A stretch of DNA of 21,039 bases from an uncultured Lachnospiraceae bacterium (lineage in GTDB: Bacteria > Bacillota > Clostridia > Lachnospirales > Lachnospiraceae). Each line of letters starts with the position of its first letter. Within the stretch, counting starts at the first letter, position 1. The stretch spans positions 1 to 21,039 of the forward strand of contig CAMPBP010000004.1 of NCBI GenBank assembly GCA_946639085.1. Reading direction: 5' to 3'. Shown piece by piece: positions 1 through 7,886 of the stretch. The notes beneath the pieces are model-generated. The model made no database searches. It was given only the letters and a program-made list of their open reading frames with translations, and was not told the DNA's origin. Made by a program: the position numbers and the translations under genes.

Positions 1-584
1 CAACAGCTGTTTTGCCTTACTCACAGGCACTTTCACGTTTCCCCGCTCATCTTCAGCAGCTTGACATGGAGTCAAACGGAAAGAGCGTAAACCGTGACGG
101 CGAAAGCATCTCTTACAAGACAGGCCCCGTTATCTTCGGCGAACCCGGAACAAACGGACAGCATTCTTTCTACCAGTTGTTACATCAGGGAACGGATATC
201 ATCCCTCTTCAGTTCATCGGCTTTAAGAACAATCAGACCGAGAACGATGTTGTGATCGAAAACAGCACAAGCCAGCAGAAGCTTTCCGCAAACGTGGTTG
301 CTCAGATCATGGCATTTGCATGCGGTAAGGACGACGAGAACCGCAATAAATATTTTGAAGGAAACCGTCCTTCAAGTGTCATCGTAGGTGACAGACTTAC
401 TCCCGAAGCTCTCGGTGCCATACTTGCACACTTCGAGAACAAAGTAATGTTCCAGGGCTTTATCTGGAACTTAAACAGTTTCGATCAGGAAGGCGTACAG
501 CTTGGTAAAGTGCTTGCAAAGAAAGTCCTTGCGGGCAATACCGACGGAGCGCTTAAAGCATACGCAAAGCTTTTCAATATTTAA
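1..584 (+). CDS. pgi: Glucose-6-phosphate isomerase, C-terminal part (5' truncated by window edge)
   Basis: Phosphoglucose isomerase interconverts glucose 6-phosphate and fructose 6-phosphate in the cytoplasm, in glycolysis and gluconeogenesis. The frame is open to the window edge with codons starting at position 3, reading TAVLPYSQALSRF. The TTG at 12 is therefore an internal Leu codon and not a start. Family marks are the block FGEPGTNGQHSFYQLLHQGT, holding the conserved active-site-region His, and the second PGI signature SFDQEGVQLGK near the C-terminus. About 194 residues remain; full-length PGI is roughly 440 to 550, so more than half lies outside. The TAA stop (582-584) overlaps the strong Shine-Dalgarno AAGGAGGT (583-590) of the next gene, pointing to a shared transcript. 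Identification is secure; the 5' part and its promoter are not visible. Confidence 0.96.
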   Translation, partial: TAVLPYSQALSRFPAHLQQLDMESNGKSVNRDGESISYKTGPVIFGEPGTNGQHSFYQLLHQGTDIIPLQFIGFKNNQTENDVVIENSTSQQKLSANVVAQIMAFACGKDDENRNKYFEGNRPSSVIVGDRLTPEALGAILAHFENKVMFQGFIWNLNSFDQEGVQLGKVLAKKVLAGNTDGALKAYAKLFNI

Positions 585-595
585 GGAGGTAGGAT

Positions 596-844
596 ATGCA
601 TTACACACCCAAAGGAATCTGTGCCGTAGCTATCGATTTTGAAGTTGAAGACGGCAAAGTTAAAGATGTAAAGTTTACCGGCGGATGCGACGGTAACCAC
701 AAAGGACTTAACGCCCTTATAAAAGGTATGAGTGTTGACGAAGCTATCGAAAGATTGAGCGGAATCACCTGCGGTCCCAGACCTACTTCATGCCCCGATC
801 AGCTTGCGCAGGCACTTAAAGAATATAAAAGTAAGGCAGTTTAA
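596..844 (+). CDS. TSCPD domain-containing protein (TIGR03905-like)
   Basis: Small cytoplasmic protein of 82 residues made almost wholly of a TSCPD domain, named for the motif that reads [10 protein letters not shown] here (Cys66). The same domain occurs at the C-terminus of some adenosylcobalamin-dependent ribonucleotide reductases; stand-alone copies of this length are common in Clostridia and have no established function. Four cysteines (C9, C31 in GGCDGN, C59, C66) are spaced as if they could bind a metal, which is inference. The start is well supported by AAGGAGGT five bases upstream of the ATG. It lies 11 bases after pgi and 5 bases before murG, so it is very likely cotranscribed with both. 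Family assignment is confident; the role is unknown. Confidence 0.9.
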   Translation: MHYTPKGICAVAIDFEVEDGKVKDVKFTGGCDGNHKGLNALIKGMSVDEAIERLSGITCGPRPTSCPDQLAQALKEYKSKAV

Positions 845-849
845 GCAAA

Positions 850-1923
850 ATGAGTAAAAAGATTGTTTTAACGGGCGGCGGTACCGCGGGACATGTTACC
901 CCGAATCTGGCCCTGATACCCGAACTTAAAAAAGAAGGTTACGAGATCACCTATATAGGTTCCTACGACGGAATCGAGAAGAAACTCATCTCGGATTTCA
1001 ACATTCCTTACTACGGAGTATCAACCGGAAAGTTAAGAAGATATCTCGATCCCAAAAATTTCAGCGATCCTTTCAGAATCATAAAAGGCTACGCCGAAGC
1101 AAGAAAACTTCTCAAAAAGTTAAAGCCCGACATTATCTTTTCAAAAGGCGGTTTTGTAAGTGTCCCTGTCGTAAGAGCGGCTTCGACCCTTAAGATCCCA
1201 TGTATAATTCATGAATCGGACATTACACCGGGACTTGCCAACAAACTTTGCATTCCGGTAGCTACAAAGGTCTGCTGCAATTTCCCCGAGACAATGCAGT
1301 ACATCCCCGAGGATAAGAGCGTTCTTACCGGTACTCCCATAAGAAGCGAACTTACCGAAGGCAACAGAGCAAAAGCGAAGGAACTTTGCAAATTTACCGA
1401 CGACAAGCCCGTTGTTTTGGTGATCGGCGGAAGCCAGGGTGCGGGAAGCATTAACAAGATCGTTCGTTCCACCCTTACTAAGCTTCTCAGTGTATACAAC
1501 GTTATTCACATATGCGGTAAAGAAAAGATGGACAATCTGCTCTTAAATCAGCCCGGATATGCCCAGTTTGAATTCTTAAAAGAAGACCTTAAAGATGTAT
1601 TTGCTTTGTGTGATGTAGTTGTTTCCAGAGCCGGAGCCAATTCGATCTGCGAACTTCTTGCATTAAGAAAGCCCAATCTTTTGATCCCTCTTCCCGCCAC
1701 CACGAGCAGAGGAGACCAGCTTCTCAATGCGGCTTCTTTTGAAAAACAGGGATTCTCCTTGGTACTTCATGAAGAAGAACTGGATGAAAAGAGCTTTATG
1801 AACACCTTGGCTGATCTGTATACCAACCGTCAGAAATACATCGACGCGATGAACAAATCCGACCAGATGCAGCCGACTCTTACGATCATGAGACTCATTA
1901 ACGAGTACAGAAAGAACGATTAA
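850..1923 (+). CDS. murG: UDP-N-acetylglucosamine--N-acetylmuramyl-(pentapeptide) pyrophosphoryl-undecaprenol N-acetylglucosamine transferase MurG
   Basis: MurG transfers GlcNAc from UDP-GlcNAc to lipid I on the inner face of the cytoplasmic membrane, giving lipid II, the last intracellular peptidoglycan precursor. The 357 residues match the usual length. Visible GT-B marks are the N-terminal glycine-rich loop [10 protein letters not shown] (residues 9-18), [13 protein letters not shown], the second glycine-rich loop GGSQGA (193-198) at the start of the C-terminal domain, and a nucleotide-sugar-binding region with LLIPLP and GDQLLNA. The ATG follows the upstream stop by 5 bases with only a weak AAGG upstream, so translation may be coupled to the TSCPD gene. 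Its location beside pgi, outside any division/cell-wall cluster in view, is notable but not unusual in Clostridia. The TAA is 2 bases from the stop of the convergent gene. Confidence 0.96.
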   Translation: MSKKIVLTGGGTAGHVTPNLALIPELKKEGYEITYIGSYDGIEKKLISDFNIPYYGVSTGKLRRYLDPKNFSDPFRIIKGYAEARKLLKKLKPDIIFSKGGFVSVPVVRAASTLKIPCIIHESDITPGLANKLCIPVATKVCCNFPETMQYIPEDKSVLTGTPIRSELTEGNRAKAKELCKFTDDKPVVLVIGGSQGAGSINKIVRSTLTKLLSVYNVIHICGKEKMDNLLLNQPGYAQFEFLKEDLKDVFALCDVVVSRAGANSICELLALRKPNLLIPLPATTSRGDQLLNAASFEKQGFSLVLHEEELDEKSFMNTLADLYTNRQKYIDAMNKSDQMQPTLTIMRLINEYRKND

Positions 1924-1925
1924 GA

Positions 1926-3632
1926 TCAACCGAAGTTTTCATTCAAATATTCGGCAAAATCATAATTGTCTCTTATAAGTCCGAAGTTTAAGCCTTTGAG
2001 CGAAACCGTTACGATCAATAAAACGGTTAACACGACGGCCAGAACTTTAATCACAGACAGAACATTATCGTATTTCCCGGAATCTTTTGATTCCGGGTTT
2101 TCTTTTTTCCCAATTCCCTTAATAAATTCCGGCAGACTTGTATAACCCATAACAGTTACGGGCAACAAAAACATGATTCCCAGAAACGCATACTGCGATT
2201 TGGCCTCCCATACGATATGGAAAAGAAACATCCCTATAAAGATCATGGGAAGCAAAAGGGCTTCGAGAGTTTTTTCTTTTTCCCTGAATGCAAGTATAAA
2301 GAAAACGCATCCCAAAATGATAAGAAGCTGAAAGATGTCCAAGATTGAAACGGCTTTTACATATGTTCTGTACGAAGAAAAAGCATTAATGACTGCGTTT
2401 GCTTCTTTCTCTGACCCTCTTAATATCCAAAAACTTCCGTATGTCGGTTCATTCCATTGAGACGCCGTTTTTCTTATAAAGAAATCGATCGCGGCGTTTT
2501 TGTTGCTCTTAAAGTAGTCAAGTCTTCTTTTAATGTCCTCGCGACATATGCTCTCATGGCCGGCCTTTTTGAAGTCCGCAGCCTGATAAGCATATTTGTC
2601 GTCATCCGTATACCATCCGGGGCCGGCGGTTGATTCGGATAATCCCATATCTATACATCCGATCATGGACATTCCTTCATTGAGAGGTTCGCCGGATCTT
2701 ACTGTGACAATCTTCTTTGGAATGAGCATCACAACAAAGATAACAACAATCAACAATAAAGATGCCGACAGACTTTTTACCGTCTTCTTATCCGAAATGC
2801 CTTTAAACATCGAATATACGATCATCGCAAAAGCGACTATAAGAAAATTGCTCTTAAAGCAGACAGAAAGCGCCAAAACGAGCGCACTTAAGATAAGTGA
2901 GATAAGTTTTGATCTCTTAAAATAATGTATCCAAAGATCAAGCGAAAGCACGGCCAAAGAAAGCCCCGGAACATTTCCGTAAACAAATGAATTGTAAAGG
3001 ATTGTCGGTGCCCAAAGCATGGATACGATGATCACCATGACACTTGTCGCACGATCCGCCCCCATTAAACGGGAAATATCGGAAAGTGCGCCGACCATGA
3101 GCACCGTAAAGATACAGTTAATCGTCTCATAAACCATGAGCTTGTATCCGCCGAATATCGAATCGATAAACGAAAAGATGAGAAGCGTCCTTGCCTGGAA
3201 GGGATACATGTCAAGATAATTGAACCATCCGTTCTTAAATGCCTCGTAATCGCCTTTTATGTATTTATCGGAAGCTTCGTGAAGCCATGTGGCATCTCCG
3301 AAAGGAGAAAAGCGGGTACTCCAGACCCACATGAGTGTTATGAGAAGCAGTAACGCCAAAAGGCCTGTCTTCAATATACGAAACAGGCGTTCATTTTCAT
3401 TTATTCTTTTACAGAATTGCTTTAAGGGTTTCAAATAAGAAAGACAAACCGTCAATCCGGTAAACACGATCGAAAGGATGATGTTTACCAAGGCATTGTC
3501 TTTTAGAAAAAATACTTCATCGGCCCAGGTGACATATGAAGTGCTCACGGTACTCATAAAGAGTAACGTGAGCATGATAGGTACAAAGAAAAGTGTTATT
3601 ACATATACATAAAAGGAATCGGTCTTTTTCAT
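1926..3632 (-). CDS. Polytopic membrane protein, GT-C (glycosyltransferase family 39-like) architecture
   Basis: 568-residue integral membrane protein with about eleven hydrophobic segments. The N-terminus has three (roughly residues 8-26, 48-68, 90-105), then an extracytoplasmic loop containing FGDATWLHEASDKY and a conserved-looking YPFQARTLLIF; later segments include CFKSNFLIVAFAM and FHIVWEAKSQYAFLG. A first large loop with an acidic residue soon after a membrane segment, and a late HxxWExKxxY motif, are typical of lipid-phosphosugar-dependent GT-C transferases such as the PMT/GT39 group. The substrate cannot be read from sequence; glycosylation of a wall polymer or surface protein is a guess. 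It is last in a minus-strand operon: its ATG is one base from the stop of the HIT gene, so translational coupling is likely. Its stop is 2 bases from the murG stop. It hosts the murG terminator in its 3' end. Confidence 0.72.
   Translation of the reverse strand: MKKTDSFYVYVITLFFVPIMLTLLFMSTVSTSYVTWADEVFFLKDNALVNIILSIVFTGLTVCLSYLKPLKQFCKRINENERLFRILKTGLLALLLLITLMWVWSTRFSPFGDATWLHEASDKYIKGDYEAFKNGWFNYLDMYPFQARTLLIFSFIDSIFGGYKLMVYETINCIFTVLMVGALSDISRLMGADRATSVMVIIVSMLWAPTILYNSFVYGNVPGLSLAVLSLDLWIHYFKRSKLISLILSALVLALSVCFKSNFLIVAFAMIVYSMFKGISDKKTVKSLSASLLLIVVIFVVMLIPKKIVTVRSGEPLNEGMSMIGCIDMGLSESTAGPGWYTDDDKYAYQAADFKKAGHESICREDIKRRLDYFKSNKNAAIDFFIRKTASQWNEPTYGSFWILRGSEKEANAVINAFSSYRTYVKAVSILDIFQLLIILGCVFFILAFREKEKTLEALLLPMIFIGMFLFHIVWEAKSQYAFLGIMFLLPVTVMGYTSLPEFIKGIGKKENPESKDSGKYDNVLSVIKVLAVVLTVLLIVTVSLKGLNFGLIRDNYDFAEYLNENFG
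2076..2108 (+). terminator. Intrinsic terminator for the pgi-TSCPD-murG transcript, inside the convergent gene
   Basis: A perfect 9-bp stem (CCCGGAATC at 2076-2084, GATTCCGGG at 2089-2097) with a TTTT loop is followed at once by TTTTCTTTTTT (2098-2108). This is a textbook rho-independent terminator for plus-strand transcription, about 150 bases past the murG stop. It lies within the coding sequence of the minus-strand membrane protein, where it encodes the hydrophilic stretch NPESKDSGK. It lacks a U-tract in the minus direction, so it should not stop that gene's own transcript. Confidence 0.85.
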
Positions 3633-3633
3633 T

Positions 3634-4041
3634 TTACTTAAATGACAATTTCGCTCTCATTTCCTTTAAGGCTTCATCCGACTCTTTGCCGGGTTTCCAG
3701 TTGATACTCTGGCCGTCGTTTATGAATCTTGGAATAACGTGAAGGTGATAATGCATAACCGTCTGGCCCGCTGCCTCGCCGTTATTCTGAACGATGTTTA
3801 CGCCGTCGCACTTAAGAACTTCCTTCATCCTTGATGCAACCTTCTTGGCAAGAACCATTGCTTTTGCGAGCGTACTATCGTCTATCTCAAAGACGTTTGC
3901 AAAATGCTGCTTGGGCAATATCAGTGCATGTCCGGGATTGGCCGGAGACACATCGAGTATTACCGTAAAAGTATCATCTTCATAAATCACATTTGTTTCA
4001 AAAATTCCGTTTGCGAGTTTGCAAAAAATACAATCATCCAT
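3634..4041 (-). CDS. HIT family (histidine triad) nucleotide-binding hydrolase
   Basis: Cytoplasmic 135-residue protein of the HINT branch of the histidine triad superfamily, which hydrolyses phosphoramidate or acyl bonds on AMP-type nucleotides. The catalytic triad motif is HYHLHVIP with H97, H99 and H101; the N-terminal CIFCK (C4, C7) and the PANPGHALILPKQH block are also typical of the family. Length is normal. The start is preceded by AGAGG about 9 bases upstream. It sits 15 bases after the flavodoxin/SCP2 gene and one base before the membrane protein gene, so all three are likely one operon. The physiological substrate is not known for most bacterial HINT proteins. Confidence 0.94.
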   Translation of the reverse strand: MDDCIFCKLANGIFETNVIYEDDTFTVILDVSPANPGHALILPKQHFANVFEIDDSTLAKAMVLAKKVASRMKEVLKCDGVNIVQNNGEAAGQTVMHYHLHVIPRFINDGQSINWKPGKESDEALKEMRAKLSFK

Positions 4042-4056
4042 CTTTTTAACCTCTTT

Positions 4057-5049
4057 TTATGAAAATACGAAAAGCGTATCAAGCGCTCTTAATGCGGTAA
4101 AATCACCCTTCATGGTCATCTCGCCCGACATGAATACCCTTTGGAATGTAACGTTTCCTTTGATGATCTCTTTAAGCTTGTCTTCGGTTAACGACAGCTC
4201 AACGTCAACTTTATCGACTTCCTTGTAAACACACTCGATGTCGGGACCTTCGATTGAAATATAGAGCGGAAGCTTATGGCCCGCGATCCTGAAAAGATAT
4301 GTGGCATCGGTTCCGGGCTGAGCTTTGAAAGCGTCTTCGAAATCACTTATATACAAGGTGTCATCATTTTCGGGACCTACACCCATCATGTCTCTGAACA
4401 TGCTGGCAAGTTCGGAAATGTCTTCCTTTTGTTTTTGAACGTAGGCATCGTCGGAAGCATATTGCGAAAGCTGCTCGGTCTCCTGAGGAGTGAGATCGGC
4501 GTTCTTTGTCATGTATACTTTTTTCTTGACCGCCTGGTTACTTGCGGGAAGGCTGGGAACTTTCTGACTTATGGTGCGGTACATATTCTCGGCTTTCTTT
4601 TCGATAAGTCTTGAATACTCTTCGCTTTCTTCAAATACGGAAATGTCTTCGATATAACCGCATATACCACTGCAGGGAAGTCCGCCGAGAATCTCCCAGG
4701 CATTTGAAAGATCGAGTTTTCCTTCTCTTTCGCCGTATGTTGTGGCCATAACTATGGGACACATATAGATCTTCGAAATTTTTTCTTTGTCCCCATATAA
4801 CCAACATGCATCAAGAAACTGCTGCATGAAACCGCCTATTCCGTACCACTCGACTGTGGTGGCGAGAATGACACCGTCTGCTGATTTAAGAGTCTGGGGA
4901 AGGGTTGTAATGGTATTTTTGAGCTCGTGAAGATTGAACCTTTCAACCGTTACGTTTATCTCTTCCAATACAGCCTGCATCTTGTTTATTACATACAAAG
5001 TGGGGTCGTCGATAAGTCCTCGACCGCCGTAATAAATATTTATCTTCAT
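4057..5049 (-). CDS. Flavodoxin-fold NAD(P)H-dependent oxidoreductase fused to SCP2 sterol-carrier-like domain
   Basis: 330-residue two-domain cytoplasmic protein. Residues 1 to about 165 look like the NADPH-dependent FMN reductase/flavodoxin-like fold: an N-terminal beta strand (MKINIYYGG), SADGVILATTVEWYGIGGFMQ in the FMN-binding-loop position, and MATTYGEREG. A charged linker follows (about 165-215). Residues about 215-330 resemble an SCP2/sterol-carrier lipid-binding domain, with VELSLTEDKLKEIIKGN and MSGEMTMKGDFTALRALDTLF at the end. Similar fusions occur in Clostridia; substrate and partner are unknown. The start is well supported by AAGGAG seven bases upstream of the ATG. It is the first gene of the minus-strand operon and is divergent from the flagellar unit. 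Confidence 0.82.
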   Translation of the reverse strand: MKINIYYGGRGLIDDPTLYVINKMQAVLEEINVTVERFNLHELKNTITTLPQTLKSADGVILATTVEWYGIGGFMQQFLDACWLYGDKEKISKIYMCPIVMATTYGEREGKLDLSNAWEILGGLPCSGICGYIEDISVFEESEEYSRLIEKKAENMYRTISQKVPSLPASNQAVKKKVYMTKNADLTPQETEQLSQYASDDAYVQKQKEDISELASMFRDMMGVGPENDDTLYISDFEDAFKAQPGTDATYLFRIAGHKLPLYISIEGPDIECVYKEVDKVDVELSLTEDKLKEIIKGNVTFQRVFMSGEMTMKGDFTALRALDTLFVFS

Positions 5050-5070
5050 GGGATTACTCCTTCAAAGAAT

Positions 5071-5099
5071 ATTTTAACTTGATGGGGTTTTTTAGTAAA
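5071..5099 (-). promoter_or_regulatory. Sigma-A-like promoter for the minus-strand operon
   Basis: Read on the minus strand, TTTACT (5099-5094), a 17-base spacer and TAAAAT (5076-5071) match the -35/-10 consensus at 4/6 and 5/6. The predicted start of transcription, near 5064, falls just upstream of the AAGGAG site at 5062-5057, giving a very short leader. It sits where the first gene of the operon needs a promoter. Seen by eye only. Confidence 0.5.
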
Positions 5100-5116
5100 G
5101 AGATTTTAACAGTATC

Positions 5117-5144
5117 TAAAGATTTAACCTGTTCTGACCGAAAT
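5117..5144 (+). promoter_or_regulatory. Sigma-D/sigma-28-like flagellar promoter
   Basis: TAAA (5117-5120), a 16-base spacer and ACCGAAAT (5137-5144) fit the Gram-positive flagellar sigma-D pattern TAAA-N14-16-GCCGATAT, with 6 of 8 matches in the -10 box. Transcription would begin near 5151, about 25 bases before the TTG start of the first gene in the flagellar unit. No equally good sigma-A promoter was seen in this orientation in the gap. The fit of box, spacing and context makes this a good call, though unverified. Confidence 0.6.
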
Positions 5145-5175
5145 AATAATTGATCGGAAAGGTTAGGAAAATCAT

Positions 5176-7854
5176 TTGAAAATTACATTTGATAATCAGA
5201 TACAATCCAAGATTGAGCGCTCACCCGAAAATATCGGGTCTTTCAAAAGTGCTGAAAATGCATACGCATCCGCGGCAGCAATAATCTCACCCTCACTTGA
5301 CACGAATACGCAATACGAAACGGGCCTTAAAGCCGTCGGTGATGTCATGAATGAGGCCTTCGCCAAGTCCATCTCCAACGAAAAAGACGAGATGATCGTT
5401 TTGGCGCACACAGTTTCCAAGGAAGAATTCAAAAATTATTTGAAGAACGGCAACCTTAAGGATGTGGATCTTTCCGATGCCGTAAACATAGTTGACCATA
5501 TAAAAATGGAACTTATAAAAGGCGGCACCGAAATAAAGGGCTTCACCGATACGCTTGATGAGGATATCAAGGACGAAGTTACGAAAGCGGCTGAAAAAGC
5601 AAGTACTTTGACCGAGATGACCGATCCCATGAAGCGTTATTTTGTTGCCACCGGCAAAGAGCCTACCATCGACAATCTCTATCTTGCAAAATACACTTCC
5701 GGAAATGAAACAAATCCCGGCAATTCACAATACTTTGTTACGGATTCCACAGGATATCTTGCTAAGAAAGCCGACTTTACAGACGACAAAGAACTTACCC
5801 TTCAGGTCGAAGACATTCTTTCAAAAGAAGGCTATCCCGTTAACGAGCAAACCGTATCGGAAGGTGTATGGCTTGTTAAAAATTCCCTTACAATAGACAA
5901 GACTCACCTGGACAGACTTGAAAACATTAATTCCGTAACTCTTCCAATTAACGAAGAAAGAGTAAAAGAATTTATCGATATGGCTGTTTTCGAAGGAAAC
6001 AAGCCCGGTGAAGCCGATCTTTCAAGCAAAGAAACGATCTATGAAGAAGCCGTCAGGATCACCGATGAGATTCTTAAAATGTCCGATTCCGAAGTACATG
6101 CAACGAGAGTTCTCGAAGAAGCAAGACTTAAGATGACGACGGAAGCCAATCTCGAACTCATAAAGAGCGGATTTTCCATTGATACAAAAGATCTTGAAGC
6201 TTATGTCGAAGCTTTAAGAAGCGTTGAGCAGACTCCCAAATATCAAGAGTCCAAAGCGATTCTTGAAGTAAAAGAAACTATCAAAGATCTTAAGGAAATG
6301 CCTGCGGCGATCATCGGAAAAATGCTTCCGGTCATTCCCGATGCAGATCTTCTTACTATAAGACAGGAAGGCAATAAACTTAAAACTTCCTACGAATCGG
6401 CAAATATCGAGTATGAAAAGATGTTCACCGAAGTTAGAAAAGACCTGGGCGATTCAATAAAGAAAGCTTTCAGAAACGTTGACGACATTCTCTCTTCAAT
6501 CGATGTGGAGGCAACAGATGAAAACCGACGCGCAGTAAGGATTCTTGGTTACAACTCAATGGAGATTACCAAGGAAAGCATAAGGGAAGTAAGAACTTAC
6601 GACGAAAAGCTTACAAATGTCCTTAAATCCTTAACTCCTGCCGATACGTTAAACCTTATAAAAAAAGGCTCTTCACCCGTCAATTTAAGTATAAAAGAAC
6701 TTTCCGACTACCTTGAGCAGAAAGAAAACGCGCCCGAGGAAAAGATGGAAAAATATTCCAAGTTCCTTTACAAACTTGAATTGAATGACTCCATTAACGC
6801 AGAAGAAAGACAACAATATATAGATGTCTATCGTCTTCTTCATCAACTTGAGAAAACGGGATATGCAGCTATCGGTGGTCTTCTAAAGACAGGAAAAGAG
6901 CTCACTTTCGGAAACCTAAAAGAGGAGATCAAGACTTCAAAGCATACCGGCATGGATGTCACAATTGATGAATCCTTCGGATTTGTTGTCAAAGAACTTG
7001 AAAGCGAATTTGAGCCTTCAAAAATGAAAGTCATGTCATTAAACGATTCGACCACTCTTTTCGAAGCATACGATGCGATGAGTGAAAACGCTCCCGACAA
7101 AGAGGCCGAAGAAGCATATGTTAACGAACAGTACCGTGAGTTCAAAGCAGGACTTTCGGTAAGAGAATCGTCACTTTACGAGCTTTTAAACAACTCAGAG
7201 CATGTAACGAGCACAAATCTTCTCGCTACGGAATCAATGATCTACAACAGATCGGGAATGTTCAAAAAAGTTGATGACATCAGAAAAAAAGATTTCCGTG
7301 ATGAAGCAAAGGCCGTTAAAGACAGTTTTGATGACAAAGATACAGCCGATGAAAAGTACGAAGAGATGATCGACAATTCCAAAGATGCCGTCTACGAAAA
7401 GGCTATGGAATCTACCCGTTACATCGACGTAAAGACCTTAATGCTCACACATAAACAGCTCTCGCTTGCGGCTTCTTTTGTCCGTAATGAAACATACAAT
7501 CTCCCGATGGAGATCGACGGCGAGATGACCGATGTTGTATTAAAGGTCATTCACAACGAAAACGAAGAACCCAGCGTAGCCGTTTCCCTCGAAACACCTT
7601 ACCTTGGCAAGGTAAACGCCAGATTTTACGTAAGCGGTGAAAAAGTTGAAGGATTTATCGCATGTAATTACGAAGAAACGGTTGATGAAATGACAAAAGT
7701 TGCCGATATATTCGGTGAGGGTGTAAAAGCGGTTTATTCAAAAGATGCCGGAACGCCCGGATTCTACAAGCATCCGATGAAAGACAACAGTGAAAAAGTA
7801 TCATCGGTTGAATTGTATAAAACAGCCAAGAAGTTTCTTGATAATCTTAAATAA
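5176..7854 (+). CDS. DUF6240-like flagellum-associated protein with FliK-like C-terminus
   Basis: 892-residue, acidic, highly charged protein with no signal peptide or membrane segment. Most of it looks like a long run of helices (for example 270-480 and 560-740). It resembles DUF6240-type proteins found beside flagellar genes in Lachnospiraceae; that assignment is from memory. Residues about 776-850 look different, alternating short beta-like strands with LPMEIDGEM, DVVLKVIHN, a central LGKV (810-813) and RFYVSGEKVEGFI. This pattern recalls the C-terminal hook-length-control domain of FliK. A secreted or export-gate-interacting role like FliK is inference. The TTG start is chosen because AGGA lies 7 bases upstream, a sigma-D-like promoter ends about 31 bases upstream, and no nearby in-frame ATG exists. 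Flagellin starts 32 bases downstream, suggesting cotranscription. Confidence 0.72.
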   Translation: MKITFDNQIQSKIERSPENIGSFKSAENAYASAAAIISPSLDTNTQYETGLKAVGDVMNEAFAKSISNEKDEMIVLAHTVSKEEFKNYLKNGNLKDVDLSDAVNIVDHIKMELIKGGTEIKGFTDTLDEDIKDEVTKAAEKASTLTEMTDPMKRYFVATGKEPTIDNLYLAKYTSGNETNPGNSQYFVTDSTGYLAKKADFTDDKELTLQVEDILSKEGYPVNEQTVSEGVWLVKNSLTIDKTHLDRLENINSVTLPINEERVKEFIDMAVFEGNKPGEADLSSKETIYEEAVRITDEILKMSDSEVHATRVLEEARLKMTTEANLELIKSGFSIDTKDLEAYVEALRSVEQTPKYQESKAILEVKETIKDLKEMPAAIIGKMLPVIPDADLLTIRQEGNKLKTSYESANIEYEKMFTEVRKDLGDSIKKAFRNVDDILSSIDVEATDENRRAVRILGYNSMEITKESIREVRTYDEKLTNVLKSLTPADTLNLIKKGSSPVNLSIKELSDYLEQKENAPEEKMEKYSKFLYKLELNDSINAEERQQYIDVYRLLHQLEKTGYAAIGGLLKTGKELTFGNLKEEIKTSKHTGMDVTIDESFGFVVKELESEFEPSKMKVMSLNDSTTLFEAYDAMSENAPDKEAEEAYVNEQYREFKAGLSVRESSLYELLNNSEHVTSTNLLATESMIYNRSGMFKKVDDIRKKDFRDEAKAVKDSFDDKDTADEKYEEMIDNSKDAVYEKAMESTRYIDVKTLMLTHKQLSLAASFVRNETYNLPMEIDGEMTDVVLKVIHNENEEPSVAVSLETPYLGKVNARFYVSGEKVEGFIACNYEETVDEMTKVADIFGEGVKAVYSKDAGTPGFYKHPMKDNSEKVSSVELYKTAKKFLDNLK
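7818..7844 (+). promoter_or_regulatory. Possible second sigma-D-like promoter directly before flagellin
   Basis: TAAA (7818-7821), a 15-base spacer and CTTGATAA (7837-7844) match the sigma-28 pattern at all four -35 bases and 5 of 8 in the -10 box, including GATAA. It lies inside the 3' end of the upstream coding sequence and would start transcription about 36 bases before the flagellin ATG. Flagellin usually needs its own strong promoter, but the CCG core is missing, so chance is possible. Confidence 0.3.
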
Positions 7855-7886
7855 AGTTAACCCCACTTATTGTACGGAGGACACAT

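Noticed and set aside
12..14. TTG as start of a short pgi-like gene
   Set aside because: The reading frame is open to the window edge with PGI-like residues before it, so this is a truncated gene and not a short one.
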